A stretch of DNA of 64,000 nucleotides from Paratrimastix pyriformis (GCA_027972325.1 JAPMOS010000008.1:682001-746000), one strand, 5' to 3'. Numbered from the stretch's first letter, positions 9,884 to 22,168 are shown. Numbers and translations: made by a program. The notes: a model not told the origin generated them from the letters alone.

Positions 9884-12800
9884 ATGACCTCGGCGACAAG
9901 AGTTCAGACTCCTGATAACAAGAGGCAAAATGGCGAATTCCGGGGGCTGCTACGAGGGCAAGGTCGTCATGTGTCAAGGCTACATAACACTTTCGGGATC
10001 AGTCGACTCGTCTCGACAGCCCTGACAGATATCGTTCCTCCTGGACGCAGGTTTTCGAAATATTCAAACACTCCTTTTACAACGCGAGTGCGGATTGCGT
10101 CAATTTGCCCATGGTGGGGGCGCGGTGGCCCGACAGGAACGCCTCTTTTATCGGGCCGTTGTTCCTTCCACCACCCTGGCGGAAATAGATTTCCCGTCCT
10201 CTCTTTACATTCGAAAATTTAGCCCTGACGGCCAGTTGCTCATTTGCTTTGCCAGGACGCACGATCGTGTTCTGGCATTTCGATACTGCGGCGCTCCCCC
10301 CGTGTCGTCGACGGACGGGGATGACGATTCCCTCCCTGACCAGGCGTTTCGTTTCGAAACTTACTTCAAGAACATGTTCGATCTGCGCGTGACAACGGAT
10401 CCTCGCGAAATGCTCTTCCGCGATTTCTGTCTCTTCACTGAGAATGGCTTCGTCCGTTCATTGATCGGCATCACTCCACGACCACATCCTCGTTAGCTTC
10501 TTGTCGCATCATCCATGAAATCCGCTCCCACCCGAGCGGCTCCTCCGGATCCGCACGCATCGGCCCTGGAGATGCCGACCTATGATGTGACCTTCCACCT
10601 GCTCAGTCTGAGCGAGGGCAAGGTCATTACCAAAACTGGTGCGCCGTGTGGTCATCCTTTGTGCGGGGGCGGTAGGTTGTCGACCAGCTGCGGTTCCCCA
10701 ACGACTTCATCGCCCTCGCCCGGCACAGCGGGGTCTCCCTGCTGGGGCCCCGGCTGGGGATCCTCTCCGTCCGCCACCAGACCATCCACATGTACTGGGT
10801 GGCGGTCCGTCCCCGGCCCCTTGCCATCGGGATGACGGCATCCCCCCCCCCCCCCCCCCCCCCCCCCACCCGCCGCCCAGGACGAGGGCCGGTTCGTGCG
10901 GGTGTCCCGCATTGGGGCGCATTGCCGAGACGATGATGAGCTTGTCCTGGCGACCCAACAGTACGCCGAGCAGCGCACTCTGATCGCAGCCGCCGGCCGG
11001 CCGATGCACAGCGATGATGTCGAGGGCCGGCGGGCCCAAGAGGACGTCCGCAGCCGCCCCATCGCCCGCCCCGATCCGTCCCTCATTACCTCTCTGCATG
11101 CCCCTTCTCACGAGACCATCCGTGTGCTCTGGGCAGCCCGGCCCGGCTCGGGGGCGCCCCCCTCAACTACCGAGGCGAGCCGCGACCGACCCACAGGCCT
11201 TGGCCTCCTCGGCGCCCCTTGCCGCGTCCCTTTTCGCGCGGCCTGGTCATCCTCCCGTTGCTGCTTCCGGATCCCCGCCTTCACCCGCCCTATCAACGGG
11301 GCCACCGCTGAGCCGCAGACCTGCGACAGGAGAGGCCACGCCACCCCGGTCGCTGCCCATCGCGCCCACCCAGACCTCTCCCGAGGGTCGTGAGGCGCCC
11401 CCTGCTGGTGCTCCTCCTCCGACTCACACTCCTCCTCCTGTTGCTGCTGCTCCTCCTCCGGCTGCTGCTCCTGCTGCTGCGGCCGCTGCTGGGAGTGGGT
11501 CTTCCCCGGCCTCCGAACCGAGGCCTTCGTCGGCGCCCCTGGGACGGGCCGTCCCGCTGTCTCGGGGTCTCTCCATGCCCAGCGCCCTCCTCCGGCGGGG
11601 CTCCCTGCAAGACGCCGTCCTGCCGCGCCCGACCCGTCCCCGGGCCCCATCCCCGTCGCACGACCTCTCCCCGCAGGCCTCGTTGCCGCCTCCTCGGCCG
11701 GCCCCCTCGGTCCCCCCGACGGCCAGGCCGCCACCTTCCCCCGGGCTGCCCGGCCCCACCGCCGGGGGCTCGCCATCGGCTGCGCTGCTTCTCGCCCGGC
11801 ACCCGGCCGCCCCGCCAACGGACCCGAACCCCTTGGTGCTCCCACCACGCAGGCACGCCCGCCCCGACCTCTTTCCACTCGCCCAGCTCCCGCCCCCCCA
11901 TCAGGGCCCGGGCCCTGCTGCTATCCCCCTCGTCGGACGGCCTTCGGTCCTTCATGCCCCCCGGATCCCAGGCAGCGGACCCGCGGCCCTTCCAGCCATG
12001 GCCACGGCAGCAGCGACCGGCCCGACCGGATCGGGTACTCCCGCGGAGGCTGGGCCCCCGACTTCCTCCCCGGCCGCTCTGCCCCCGATTCTGATCAGCC
12101 CCCGGGCCGTCCGCCACGTTGGACTTGGCACTGCCCTGCCCGCCCGCCCCGACTCGCCGGGCCTCGTACCCGAGCCGGACGACGAACCGGACTCCCCGCC
12201 CGACCCGCGGCAGCAAGGCGGCGGGCCCCTCTGCGCCATCGGGTCTCGCGAGAGCCGCTGCCTGTGGCGCCGCCAGCCGGCTCCCGCCCCAGCCCCATCA
12301 TCGGCCTCCGGAGGTCCCCCGCACGACGCGCAGCCACCCCCCGCCCTCCCTGGTGCAGCCCCTCTTCCCGCAGGCCCCACCGGACCTGCTCCGATCGCGG
12401 CCCGGGGGCACCTGCCGACCCCACCCCCGCCGCCGGGCACCCCGGAGGGCAGCCTGGAGGAGCTGCTGCGGGGCGGGCTGGACGACGAGGATCTGGTCGA
12501 CGATCCGGACCTCATTCGGACACCCCCGCCCCCGCCCCCAACGCCTCCGGCCCCGCTAGGGCCCACAGCCCGACCCGCGGAGGGTGCCGCTCGGAGGGTT
12601 GCGACCGCGCCCGCCTCGCCGCCGACCACGGAAGGGTCGCCGGGAGGGGCCCCCGCTGCCCCCGCTGCCCCCGCTGAGGCCCGCGCATGTGCCCCTTTCC
12701 CCGCCCTCCTGCCTCCCCTCCGCATGACAGCGCCGCAGACAATCACTGGCACCCTTCCCTCTCGTTGCGTGCTGCGTAGCCGCCCAGCCCAGGGCCCCTC

Positions 12801-13110
12801 GCGGCGCTGCAGCACCGACTGCTGGCCTACTTCGCCCGCCAATCCGCAGCCTCCCCGTCCGCCGGATGCCGCGCCGCCCAAAACCCCCCTTTGCTCATCT
12901 TCAGCTCCCCTTTGCTCAATGGATGTGGGGGCTGGCTGCAGCACGCAGGGAGGCCTCTACGCGTCCATGTACCCCTTCCTGGCCAATATGCTCCTGGTGC
13001 GCTTCCAGTTCTTGGGCCCCGACCGGCTGCTGGTCAAGTTCGCCATGCCCACCGACCACCTTCCCGTCCGCTGCCCCCCGCAATCTTGTCTCGGGAAGCG
13101 ACCGCGGCCT

Positions 13111-13146
<36 letters not shown>

Positions 13147-14385
13147 AGGGTGCCCAGGCACCGCTCTCGGTGTCGATCTTGAGTCGTCTGTTTCTGTCTG
13201 TGTCTCCTTGCGTGTGTGTGTGCGTGTCGATGTCTGTGTGTCTGTGCCTGTGTCTGTGTGTCTGTGTGTCTGTGTGTCTGTGCCTGTGTCTGTGTGTCTG
13301 TGCCTGTGTCTGTGTGTCTGTGTGTCTGTGTGTCTGTGTGTCTGTGTGTCTGTGTGTCTGTGTGTCTGTGTGTCTGTGTGTCTGTGTGTCTGTGTGTCTG
13401 TGTGTCTGTGTGTCTGTGGGGTGCCTGCAGGTGCCGCTGCTGCTGACCCAGACCCTGCCCCAGACGCGCTGCCTGCTTGCAGTTTACGATCTGGCCGAGC
13501 ACATCTTCGTCGCCGTCCACTCGGATCTCTCGCCCGTCTGTCGCAGCGCCCTTTTCCCCCTCGACACACGCGCACACACGGTGCGCCTGTCCTCACCGGC
13601 GGGCCTCCCGCTCGTCTGTGGGCGCAGGAGCTCTTGCGGCTGACCGAGCGCAGCCCGGACGAGCTGTACGGGGTGGACAGCCCGGTGGCCGTGGGGCCGA
13701 GTGCCCTGCCGCGCTGCTGGCGCCCGCTGGCCCTGGCCTCGCCCGCCGACGACTACCAGGCCCGCAGCCACCAGGAGCGCCTCGTCCGCGCCATGGCCGA
13801 CTCGGCCAGGTCCCGGCCGTCCCTTCCGGCCCCGCCCACCCACCCGGCCCTCGCATCTGCCCCCTGGCGGGGCGCCCTCTCTGTGCTCGTTGTTGTGCCC
13901 ATCATTCTCCGGTTTCTCGGGGGCCGGTGGGTGGATGGGTGTGCGTCTTTGGGTGGGATGGATCCGAGTGCCCCCCAGGTGCCGCGAAAACCCGGCTCTG
14001 CTCACCCGCCTGCAGTTGGCCTGGCTGCCCGCCCCAGCGCAACTGGCCATGCACAGCCCCTACCTTGACCGGGCCCTCTTCGGGTACGACCCCCACCTGG
14101 CGGGGCCCCTGGAAGCGCCCAAGCCCTTCGCCACCCGAGTGCGCTTCTCGCATCTGCCCGAGGGGACCCTGGCCTTCGAGCTCTTCATCCAACCTCCGGA
14201 TCGGGGCGAGCCGGACGAGAAAGCCCCCTCACGGTCAGTTGGTTTACCGACTTTCTTTCGGCTGACCTGCCTGTAGTCGCACGGTGGCCTACCACTTCAA
14301 CCCCGTTTTCCCCATCGTGATTTCAGTGGTGCATCTTGGACCTCGGTCGTACGCGACCAACCTGCATCTTTGGGCCCCGGGGTGA
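9884..14385 (+). CDS. DET1: DET1 homologue (CRL4-associated) with long Pro-rich insertion
   Basis: DET1 works with DDB1/COP10-type factors and CUL4 ubiquitin ligases in the nucleus. Family landmarks run in order across the exons: [16 protein letters not shown], then LFTENGF|LLVASS joined over intron 10452-10496 (GTCCGT...GTTAG), [17 protein letters not shown] joined over intron 10805-10880 to [30 protein letters not shown] (about 12792-12836), [49 protein letters not shown] and the C-terminal [18 protein letters not shown]. The first intron, 9963-10050 (GTCGTC...ACGCAG), keeps the ATG at 9884 in frame. Between about 11.0 and 12.78 kb lies a Pro/Ala/Ser-rich insertion of several hundred codons, absent from the DET1 family as I know it, with one acidic patch ([17 protein letters not shown]). 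Remaining exon borders inside 10.6-14.2 kb are approximate. The stop is 26 bp from the stop of the opposing TLC gene. Confidence 0.9.
10842..10867 (+). repeat. Poly-C tract, 26 nt, at a 3' splice site
   Basis: Sense-strand C run in DET1 intron 10805-10880, ending 13 nt before the CAG acceptor. It occupies the position of the polypyrimidine tract. Confidence 0.95.
13112..13145 (+). repeat. Poly-C tract, 34 nt
   Basis: Sense-strand C run near the 5' part of a long DET1 intron, upstream of the TG-rich microsatellite. Confidence 0.95.
13190..13419 (+). repeat. TG/TGTGTCTG microsatellite in DET1 intron
   Basis: About 230 nt built of TGTC, TGTG and GCCTG blocks, settling into a TGTGTCTG octamer. 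It ends just before the acceptor GTGCCTGCAG at 13420-13430, after which the conserved DET1 exon [11 protein letters not shown] begins. Confidence 0.9.
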
Positions 14386-14411
14386 GCACTACCCTGCAGG
14401 GCATGACCCGG

Positions 14412-15428
14412 TTACTCCTCCTTTGTGCGCGTCTGCACCATCCGCTTGGCGACGCGGATGACGCCACGCGTCATGAGAGCGAACCAGTACACGTCCAGAC
14501 CCGCCAGAATCAGTGCCGTCCCGAATGTTGCGGCGATGTACGGTGGCGGCAACGCATGGAAGTAGGCATATCGATGGCGATGGACTTGGACGGCGTACTG
14601 TGAAGCCGAAGTATTTAACGCGGAACACCCAACGATCGGACCTCAAAGATGGATGTGGACCGCACCACACCAAAGACGATCCACATGAGAATCCCGTTGA
14701 TGGCCTCCGTGCGCGGAGAGAAGGAGAGGATGGCAGAGTACGCGGGGGAGGCAGCCCCATCTGCGAAGCTGGCCCTCTGCAATTCAAGAGATTTGTGCGT
14801 CTCCCGCATGACCTGTAACCACAACAACACAGGGAATCGGAGGAGTTGGGGTCGTGCGATCGGACTTTGAAGAACCACCGCTGGTTGACGAAGGGTGTCG
14901 AGAGGTCTTGAACCAAGAGCAGGAGTGCGTAGCCACTGAGGACGCGGCCCCAGAGGCAACAGCAAAGTCCGTATATGGCCGCAATGTGGTGGATCAAAGC
15001 ACCATGCGAGCAAAGTGGGGTGCCGCGATGGGCAAGCATGACAATCAAATCGCTAAAATGGAAGTTGAATCAAATCGAGATTGCACAGAGATGCCGACTT
15101 GACGTAATACGCCAATAGGATAACAAAAAAGCGATCCACCCAGGGATGAGTATAATGGACCGGATCATTGAGAGCCCGAGTTTGGAGGAGAACAATTGCG
15201 GAGATCATGGCCGTTACAAAGGCCACACACGTTGAGATGATACGGGTGCACCATTCCGCACGAATCGTCTCCGACGTAAATCGAAACTGTGGGAAAAATC
15301 TGGGCGGATCACCTGCTGATTTCAATTACAAAGGACACGGCAGACTTTTCCGAAAAACGAAACGAAACAAAGTAGAAAAAAGCGAAAAAACTTAGAGAGA
15401 GGATAAATATAACCGCATTCACTAACAT
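14412..15428 (-). CDS. TLC-domain membrane protein (TLCD4/TMEM56-like)
   Basis: Multi-pass membrane protein of the TRAM-LAG1-CLN8 family; TLCD4-type members have a poorly known role in membrane lipid homeostasis. Exons joined in frame give an N-terminal hydrophobic segment (MLVNAVIFILSLSFFAFFYF), EWCTRIISTCVAFVTAMISA, LIVMLAHRGTPLCSHGALIHHIAAIYG with the HH pair, the hallmark LSTPFVNQRWFFK, INGILMWIVFGVVRSTSIF and a final helix TFGTALILAGLDVYWFALM before a KEE tail. Introns: 15287-15329 (GTAATT, phase 0), one with donor GTGCAA rebuilding ASLDLIV, and two with donor GTCCGA. The Met at 15428 is preferred over 15515, which would run into the opposing F-box gene. The two start codons are 63 bp apart, implying a shared promoter. 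Confidence 0.88.
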
Positions 15429-15491
15429 TGCTCCCGACGCCTGAGCCGGCGGATTTGCTTCAAGGCGCTGGGGAGAGGAGGCTATCCTTTT

Positions 15492-17246
15492 ATGTTGGGC
15501 ACACACCGAAAACACACTCTCCCACCCGACGTTGTGGGTATAATTTTCGGTTCACTCAACGCTCGTGACCTGGCAAACGTCGCTTGCGTTTGTCGGTCTT
15601 GGCACGAGCTTGCCAAAAGCGACTACTTTTGGGAGCGTTTGTATCACCTGAAACCTCAGTGGGACGAGCCAACGTATGTAAATACTTGGCGCGATGCTTA
15701 TAAAAACAAATTTTTGAACGAGAAGCAGGTCCGACCGTTTGTGCACGCCCTTCGTCATTCCTCGCCTAGCGAAGGAAAGAAGCTGGTTTGGCAGCTCTCA
15801 GAAGTCTGAATGCGCAAAAGCGAGAACGCGTATATCAAGATGTTGGTAACGCCTCCTACCCGCATGGACTTTTCTTTATGCCCTTGATGTCATCCCTCAT
15901 CATCACGTTCTTCGTCCTCGCCCCAATGAAGTCTGCGCGGTCTCACTCCACAAATGGCAAAACGCTTTTCCCTGATTTCCCCGCACCCTCAGGGCGGATG
16001 GCTGGCTGGACGGGCTCTCGTGGGGGTGGGTGATCTCCTTCCTGGTGTTTGGCCTGGGGTGCCTGTCGATCATCTGCACCTACCTGACGGTCGACCTGGC
16101 CCGGGGCTCCGACCACGACAGGCTGCTCATCATCGGGGGCATCTTTCTACCCATCCCGGGGACGCTTTCCTTCCTGTTGGTGGCCCTCCGGGCCCAGGTC
16201 CGCCCCATGCCGGCCGGGGTCGCCTCCGCACGGTGGCTGCCGCCCCTTTTGCCTGACGCCTTCACTCGATACCCGCCCACCCGCCGCGCCCCCGTAGTTC
16301 CCCGAGTGGGTTGGGCTGCCTGTGACGGTGTGCTTCGTGCCCGTCTACCTGCACGCCCTGTACGCCCTGGGGGTGCTGCTGTGGTTCCTGCTCAAGGAGG
16401 GCGAGCTGAGGAAGGTCCGTGCTCGTGCACCCGCCCCGCCACATGCACCCGCCACATGCACCCGCCACATGCACCGCTTCATGCACCGCTTCATGCACCC
16501 GCCCTCGCTCTGATGTGACGTGGGATGGTCGGGGGAGGATGCTTGGCACAACGTCCCCTGGGACCCACTGCCCCGCCGCTCACCGGGCGCACCCCATTCC
16601 TCTCCGGCTGGTCGGGCGGGCGGGCGGGCGGGCGGGCGGGCGGGCGGGCGGGCGGGCGGGCGGGCGGGCGGGCGGGCGGGCGGGCGGGTGCAGTGGGTCA
16701 TTGTGGGCATCCCCTACGGGACGGTGGCCCTGGAGTTCCTGGTGCAGCCGCTGCTGGTGGGGCTGCGCTGCGACGGCTTGCTGGGGGCGGCCAGCTGGTT
16801 CGTGCTGCTGGTGCCCACCTGGGTGACCATCTTCGGGCTGGTGGTGCTGACCCTGTACGTGATGACCGAGTTCCGCCGGTGCCGGCTGGTGGTCTTCGTG
16901 CTGTGGTCGTTCGTCTTCTGGATCCCGCTCACCGTCACGGCCGTGCTGCTCTGCCTGCGCCTCGACGGGCTCTGGGGGATCCGCTTCGTCTTCATCCTCA
17001 TCCCGCCCTACATCTACCTCGTCGGTCCGCACCCCCGCACCCGCACCCGCCGCCGTCAGGCCTTCCGCGCCCTTGCCCCCTGCAGCGCTCATTATTCCCC
17101 CTTCCCGGGCTGGGGCAGTGCTCTTCATCACGACCCTGGTGCTGTTCGGGGTGGCCATCTACGAGACCAACCGCCACTCGACCTGCCCGCGGGTGTGCTG
17201 CTTCTGGTGCTACTGCTCGTACGCCCTCTGCTGCCACGCCGTCTGA
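15492..17246 (+). CDS. F-box protein fused to TMEM185-like membrane domain
   Basis: Residues 1-70 form a clear F-box (LPPDVVGIIFGSLNARDLAN, CVCRSWHELAKSDYFWERLY), the SKP1-binding module of SCF ubiquitin ligases. Later exons encode a polytopic membrane region: GWVISFLVFGLGCLSIICTY, RLLIIGGIFLPIPGTLSFLL, VTVCFVPVYLHALYALGVLL, and two repeats with the TMEM185 signature LR-x-DGL followed by aromatic residues and a Pro in a helix (LRCDGLLGAASWFVLLVPTW; LRLDGLWGIRFVFILIPPYI), ending LFITTLVLFGVAIYE and a Cys-rich tail. I infer an SCF receptor anchored in an internal membrane. One donor is AAG|GTCCGT at about 16416. Intron borders between 15.78 and 16.0 kb are uncertain. An intron at about 16.5-16.69 kb carries a GGGC repeat. 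Confidence 0.8.
16612..16689 (+). repeat. (GGGC)n tetranucleotide repeat in intron
   Basis: Nearly perfect GGGC array that runs directly into the acceptor GTGCAG at about 16688-16693, before the TMEM185-like exon beginning WVIVGIPYG. Confidence 0.9.
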
Positions 17247-17610
17247 CGGGCCGCCCGCGGCGACACCCCGTCCCGCCCCCAACCCCAACCCCAACCCCTT
17301 CCCATCCTCCCCCGTCCGAATGTACAGCGGCACAGAGACCGATTGTCCCAGAGGATGCTGTTCGGGTTGTCGAGCAGGAGGGGCGGCACGGAAAGGCTCC
17401 ACGGGGTTCGTGGGGCTCCAGAGGGAGCAGGAGCAGGGCGCCGGACAGGAAGCCAAACGAGGACGAGGGATACACCAAAATTAATATGGGGGGGGGAGGG
17501 GATGGAGGGAGGGGATGGAGGGATGGGGGAGGGGGCGCGCCGTATTCACAGAGCCCGAGGGGGCCGCCTGGCGCCTGGCGGGGTTTATGCCCTGCGGCAG
17601 CCAGGCCGGG
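17247..17610. other. Convergent intergenic region, no gene
   Basis: 364 bp between two stop codons facing each other. It contains an AATTAATATG string and a GGGA-rich tract, presumably overlapping 3' UTRs. GC stays high, unlike the gene-start regions. Confidence 0.5.
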
Positions 17611-18608
17611 TCATCGGGGGCTGACCTCCTCGCCGCCCAGGGGGCCCAGCGGCCTGAAGGTGAGCCGCGGCGCGGGGGGTGGCACCAGCGGCCGGCTGCC
17701 GTCTTCGGGGTCGGGGTCGGCGGCAGACAGGCCGCCCCAGGGGGAGTGCTCGCCGTGCCTGGGGGTGGTGGTCGAGGGGGGGCCCACCCCCATCGCCGAG
17801 GCAACCGGGCTGGCCAGGGGGGTCGCGGTCGACGGTCCGTAGGGGGCGCCCGAGCGGCCCAGGAATGGGGGCGCCGGGGGCTGCTCGGGGCTGGGGGAGG
17901 CGGCCGAGGCCGGGGTCAGGGCCGCGGCGGGCGGGGGGGAGTACATGGCCAGGGCCGGGGTCGACACGACCCGGGGCGAGGTCGTGGTGGGGGTCGAGGC
18001 CCCGGGCACCGGCCAGCCGGGCTCCGTGGCGGCGGCGAGGATGGTCGAGGGCTGCTGCTCCAGCTCCTGCTGCTGCCCCTGCTGCTGGGCCGACCCCGTC
18101 AGGGTGATGGAGGCCGGCCCGGCGGGCAGGCTCGTCTCGGGGCTGGAGGGCGACGCTGCGGAGGTGAAGCTGGCGTGGTGGCTGCGCAGGGCGGGCCGCG
18201 GGGCGGGCTCGGCCGAGGGGGGTGTGCGCCCGGTCTGGGTGCGCGAGAGGATGCTCGTCCGGGCCTGGGGGGTGAGGAAGGTGATCGGCGCGGTGGGCGT
18301 TGGGGCAGCCGGGGGCTGCGAGGGGCTGACCGTGGCCTTGGGGCTGCCCGGCGGGGTGGTGGAGGGGCGCTGGAAGGGGGGCGGGGCGGGCGGGCGGGGA
18401 GGGGGCACGAAGGGCGAGCGCCAGGGGGTCGGCGGGGGTATCGAGGGCATGGCCGAGTGGGGCGGGGTGCCCATCATCTCCCCGTCCTCGGGGGGCGGCG
18501 GGGCCGTGAGGGGCTCCTCGTTCTCTTCGTCCCAGAAGACGCTGGCGGGGCGGGCCGTGGGCCCGGTCCGGGGCGGGGCGCCCAACAGGGGCATCTCCGA
18601 GAGGACCC

Positions 18609-18643
<35 letters not shown>

Positions 18644-20665
18644 TCGGGCTCCTCCACCCGGGGCCGCAGCGAGTCCACGGGCGAGGGCCCCGTCGGGATG
18701 GGCCGCAGCAGCCGCGAGGTGGGGGTCGTGCTGCCGCCGCTGCCGCTGCCGACGCCACCACCCGTGGTGGCGGTGGTGGCGGTGGTTGTGATGATGGAGG
18801 TCAGCGCGGTGGCACTCGTCGAAGTGCCGGCGACACCTGCTGAGGATTTCGGGGTGGTGGCACGAGGGGCGAGTCCGCCGACGCCCCCGGTGGAGGGCGA
18901 GGGCCTGAGCAAGGGGTGGGCGGAGGTCGAGGGCGGGGCGAGGGGGTCCATCTCCTCGGCCGAGTAGACCACCGTCGCGGCGGGCGAGATCTGGTCGGGC
19001 GGGCTGCCTGCCGCCCCGGCCCGTCGCGCGGCCACCGGGATGCCGGGAGGGATGGTCGAGCGGGGAAAGAGGGAGGAGGGCGTCGAGAAGGCCGTCAGAG
19101 AAGAAGGGGCCGGCGGCATCCGCTTGGTGGCCTGTGTGCGCCGGAAATCGTCGTCGTCGTCGCTGCTGCTGCTGGCCACGCCGCCCTCCTCCTGGTCCTC
19201 GTCGTCGGCCGGCCGGCCGGAGGAGCCCCCGGCCTCGTCGTCGTCGTCGTCGTCGTCGTCCCAACCGGGTCTGCACGGAGGCCCGTGTCTTGAGCGGCGG
19301 GGGATGACCCGCTTCTCCCGCTCGGCCTCGTCGTCCCAGCGGGCGCGGTGATCCTGGGCGTGCGGCAGGTGGGACTCGACCCCGAACAGGGACGAGATGG
19401 CGGCTGCGGCCCGGTGGGTGGCGGGCGAGTCGGCCGGAGAATCGTCACCGCTGCCGGTCTGAGAGGGCGCCTGGCCCAGCCGACTCCGAGCGGGCAGAGT
19501 GGCCGAGCGGCTGAGGGAGGAGGAAGCCCGCGGGGGAGGAGGGCTGCGCCGGAGCCGGGCCGCATCGGCCCACTTGAAGGGGTTCGGGGAAGCCGGCTTC
19601 TCCCGTGTGGGCCCGGTGGCGGGCGAGGTGATCGTCGTCGGCTTGGCCGTGACGGTCCCCTCGGGCGGCACGGTGCCCTCGGGAAGCTCCACAATCTGCA
19701 CGCGGGGCGGCGGCGGCGGCGAGGGTGTCCGGCTGCTCGAAGTGACAAAGAAATGCTCCAGCACAGCGTGCAGCTGCTGGTCGGTCATCCCAGTCGGGTC
19801 GATGGGCTCCGCTCCGCTCCGCTGCCCGTTCATGTCCTCCTGCAGGGCACGGACAGCCGGCCAGGGAGCGCAGATGATCGGCAAGAGCCAGTCGATCAGG
19901 GGGTGTGGGGAACCAGAGAACAGACAATTATTTTGCGCATGCGGGCCGTGGCGTGCACCGATGGCGGCTCGCGGTAGAGGATGAGGTCCTGGCAGACGGC
20001 AGGCCGCCGGAAGATGGGCGCCCTGCTGGGAATGCCACAATGAGCGGCGCGGAGCCCAAGACCCCCCCGACGGACAGATCCTGGAGAGGCCCCGAAGCGA
20101 GGAGACGCAAAGACTCGGGGATGTCGATGTTCCCCCCGCGGAGGAGCTCCTCAATGTTGAAATGGGGCGTGCTGGAAGGGCGGCGGGTGGCGGTGAGGGG
20201 CTCATGGAAGAGGGACGGACAGACAAGCTTTTGACCTCCCCGGCTTCTGTAGGCGGCACAGCCTTGGGGATGGCAAGACGAGGGGAGGCGTTCCGAGGTC
20301 TGGAGCGGAGATGTTCATCCGGTCCTGGAGCGGTGGGGACGCGAGGCGACGAGATGTTGCAACGGTCGAAATCAAAGTCCGGTTCGAAGATCGAACCCAA
20401 TCTGACGAAGCAGAAAAGGTGAGGTTCCAATGCGCACGAAGGGAGGCAGACTTCTGGGGTGGTGGTGGGGAGGGAACCCCCCGCTTTTTGGAATGAGTCT
20501 GGAGCGAAAGGGTCTCAAGCTTCTGAGTCATCAGCTGAAAAGGGAACGTTTACGCATGGTAATCACTAAAAGATCCCAGACATCTGAAAGGAAGCGTTTG
20601 TTGACGTGGAGGTTGTCATTCAGATCATCTCGTGAATGTTTGAGGCGACGTCGGAAGGCTTGCAT
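17611..20665 (-). CDS. Unrecognised Pro/Ser-rich protein with Asp runs
   Basis: Proposed start at 20665: MQAFRRRLKHSRDDLNDN, followed by an intron with donor GTCTGG and acceptor TTTTCAG, then LMTQKLETLSLQTHSKKR. Further short exons near 20.4-19.9 kb include FNIEELLRGGNIDIPESLRL and a folded-looking piece, QDLILYREPPSVHATARMRK, followed by IIVCSL. The remainder, down to TGA at 17611, is one long Pro/Ser/Thr-rich exon with two acidic runs (eight Asp at about 19236-19259; five Asp near 19150) and a short DEDEDED stretch. A helical N-terminus with an acidic disordered tail faintly recalls PPP4R2-type phosphatase regulators, but I would not assign that. The N-terminal exon borders are provisional; the reading frame of the long 3' exon is much safer. 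Confidence 0.55.
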
Positions 20666-22129
20666 TGGATCGGGGGGGCAGAAGTGCCCGAAATCCTAAC
20701 CGGCAATCTAGGAGAAAGCAACGCAAAAATGCAAGCGAACCGACTCGTGCAGCAAACCTTTCTTTATCAAAAATACTGGGTATGATGCCGAGGCAAGTGC
20801 GCTTTCGCGCCGATTTCCGAGTAGGACGGGATTGCGTCTGAAGGAGTGGTTTCTGAGGAGTTGGGAGGAGCGGCTTCGGTTGATGCGGGGCTGACGCGAG
20901 ATTAGGGACTGGGGACTTGGGCGCCTCGGGGTGAGGCGGTGGGAGTTCGGTCCCCTTACGTATGTACCTAAGGTTTTGAAAAATTCCAAATTTTGACAGG
21001 GTTGCGTCCGCCGTTCAGGCCGGAAAGGATATTTCTCTTGGCGTTCGGACGTCCTCGTGGTCTTCTGGAACGGACATAAGGTGAAATTGATCCCCAGTGA
21101 TTGAGTCCGACCCGCGACCACACAAGACATCGATGGCCGTTATCAGGTTTTGACCGCGAAGCGGTCGCAGGGGAGCCCAAACACCCGTTGCATTGAGGGA
21201 AGGCACCTTTGCTACATTATTGCGAGAAAAGACCATTGACTTCCGGCCCCCGCTGTCGGGTCCCTCGCAGTTTGCGCCGGTGTCATGCTGCTGGGTCGTC
21301 CGGTGGGTGTCGGTCATCACTCGGCCCACCTCTTGGCCCGCTGCGCCCAGCGCCACGCCCCCAAGTTGGCGCATTCGCTAGAAGCCCCCCTCGGTGCCCC
21401 GGGGGAGCCCGGCCGCCCCGCCCGCGCCCCCTGGCTGGCCCGGGCCTCGCTTCCCCTGTCAACTTTTCCGCACCCTGTGCTCCCTCATCACGACAGTGTC
21501 CGGGTTCGCGAATGGTGGGATCTGCCATTGATCCTCCGGCAGGATCTCGGGGCTGGGGGCTCACGAGTGCGACGGTTGAAAGAGGCGGCCCGCTCCGGAT
21601 CGCCCCCATCGAGAGGTTCGCATCGAGGTGGCCGTCCGGGGGGTCCCAGGGTGAATCGACTGGAAACGCGACATCCTGCCAAGCGGCAGATCCAACTTGC
21701 CTTGCGTTCGGCACACCACACCTCCTCCCTCTGGCCCCTCGGCCCCCGTCGACCCGACGGCAGCATCCCCATCTGGTGACGGACCTGACCCAAGTAGCGT
21801 CCACGCTACTTGACCCCCGATGTTTCTGTGTGGTGTCACCATCCCCCCGGCCCCCCCTGGAGGGAACCCAAGATACCACTGTGTAGCCCCACTCAGCCTC
21901 GTCAGACTACGCTAATTGTATTGGGCCTTCGGTGGGAGGCGGTGGGGACCGGAAGGGGCTTTTTTCAATCCTGAGGTACATTAAGGGGGGTGGCCACACG
22001 GAAGTGGTGGAGGTGTTTCCCAATCGATGAGATGTTTTCATTTCCTTATTACGCTCAACACGATTCAAACATCTAAAAGATGGGGCAGCCTTGCGGAAAA
22101 TAAAACCCATCGTGGGGTTCGTGCGTACT

Positions 22130-22168
<39 letters not shown>

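Noticed and set aside
13190-13419. Cys/Val-rich coding repeat
   Set aside because: The octamer microsatellite is open in several frames but lies between two homology-defined DET1 exons and ends at a good acceptor, so it is intronic.
15426-15515. Upstream Met at 15515 as start of the TLC protein
   Set aside because: It would overlap the ATG and F-box coding sequence of the divergent gene. The Met at 15428 directly precedes the first membrane helix.
20700-21200. Possible spliceosomal, SRP or RNase P RNA in the AT-richer stretch
   Set aside because: I searched by eye for U1, U2, U5, U6, SRP and RNase P signature strings and found none on either strand.
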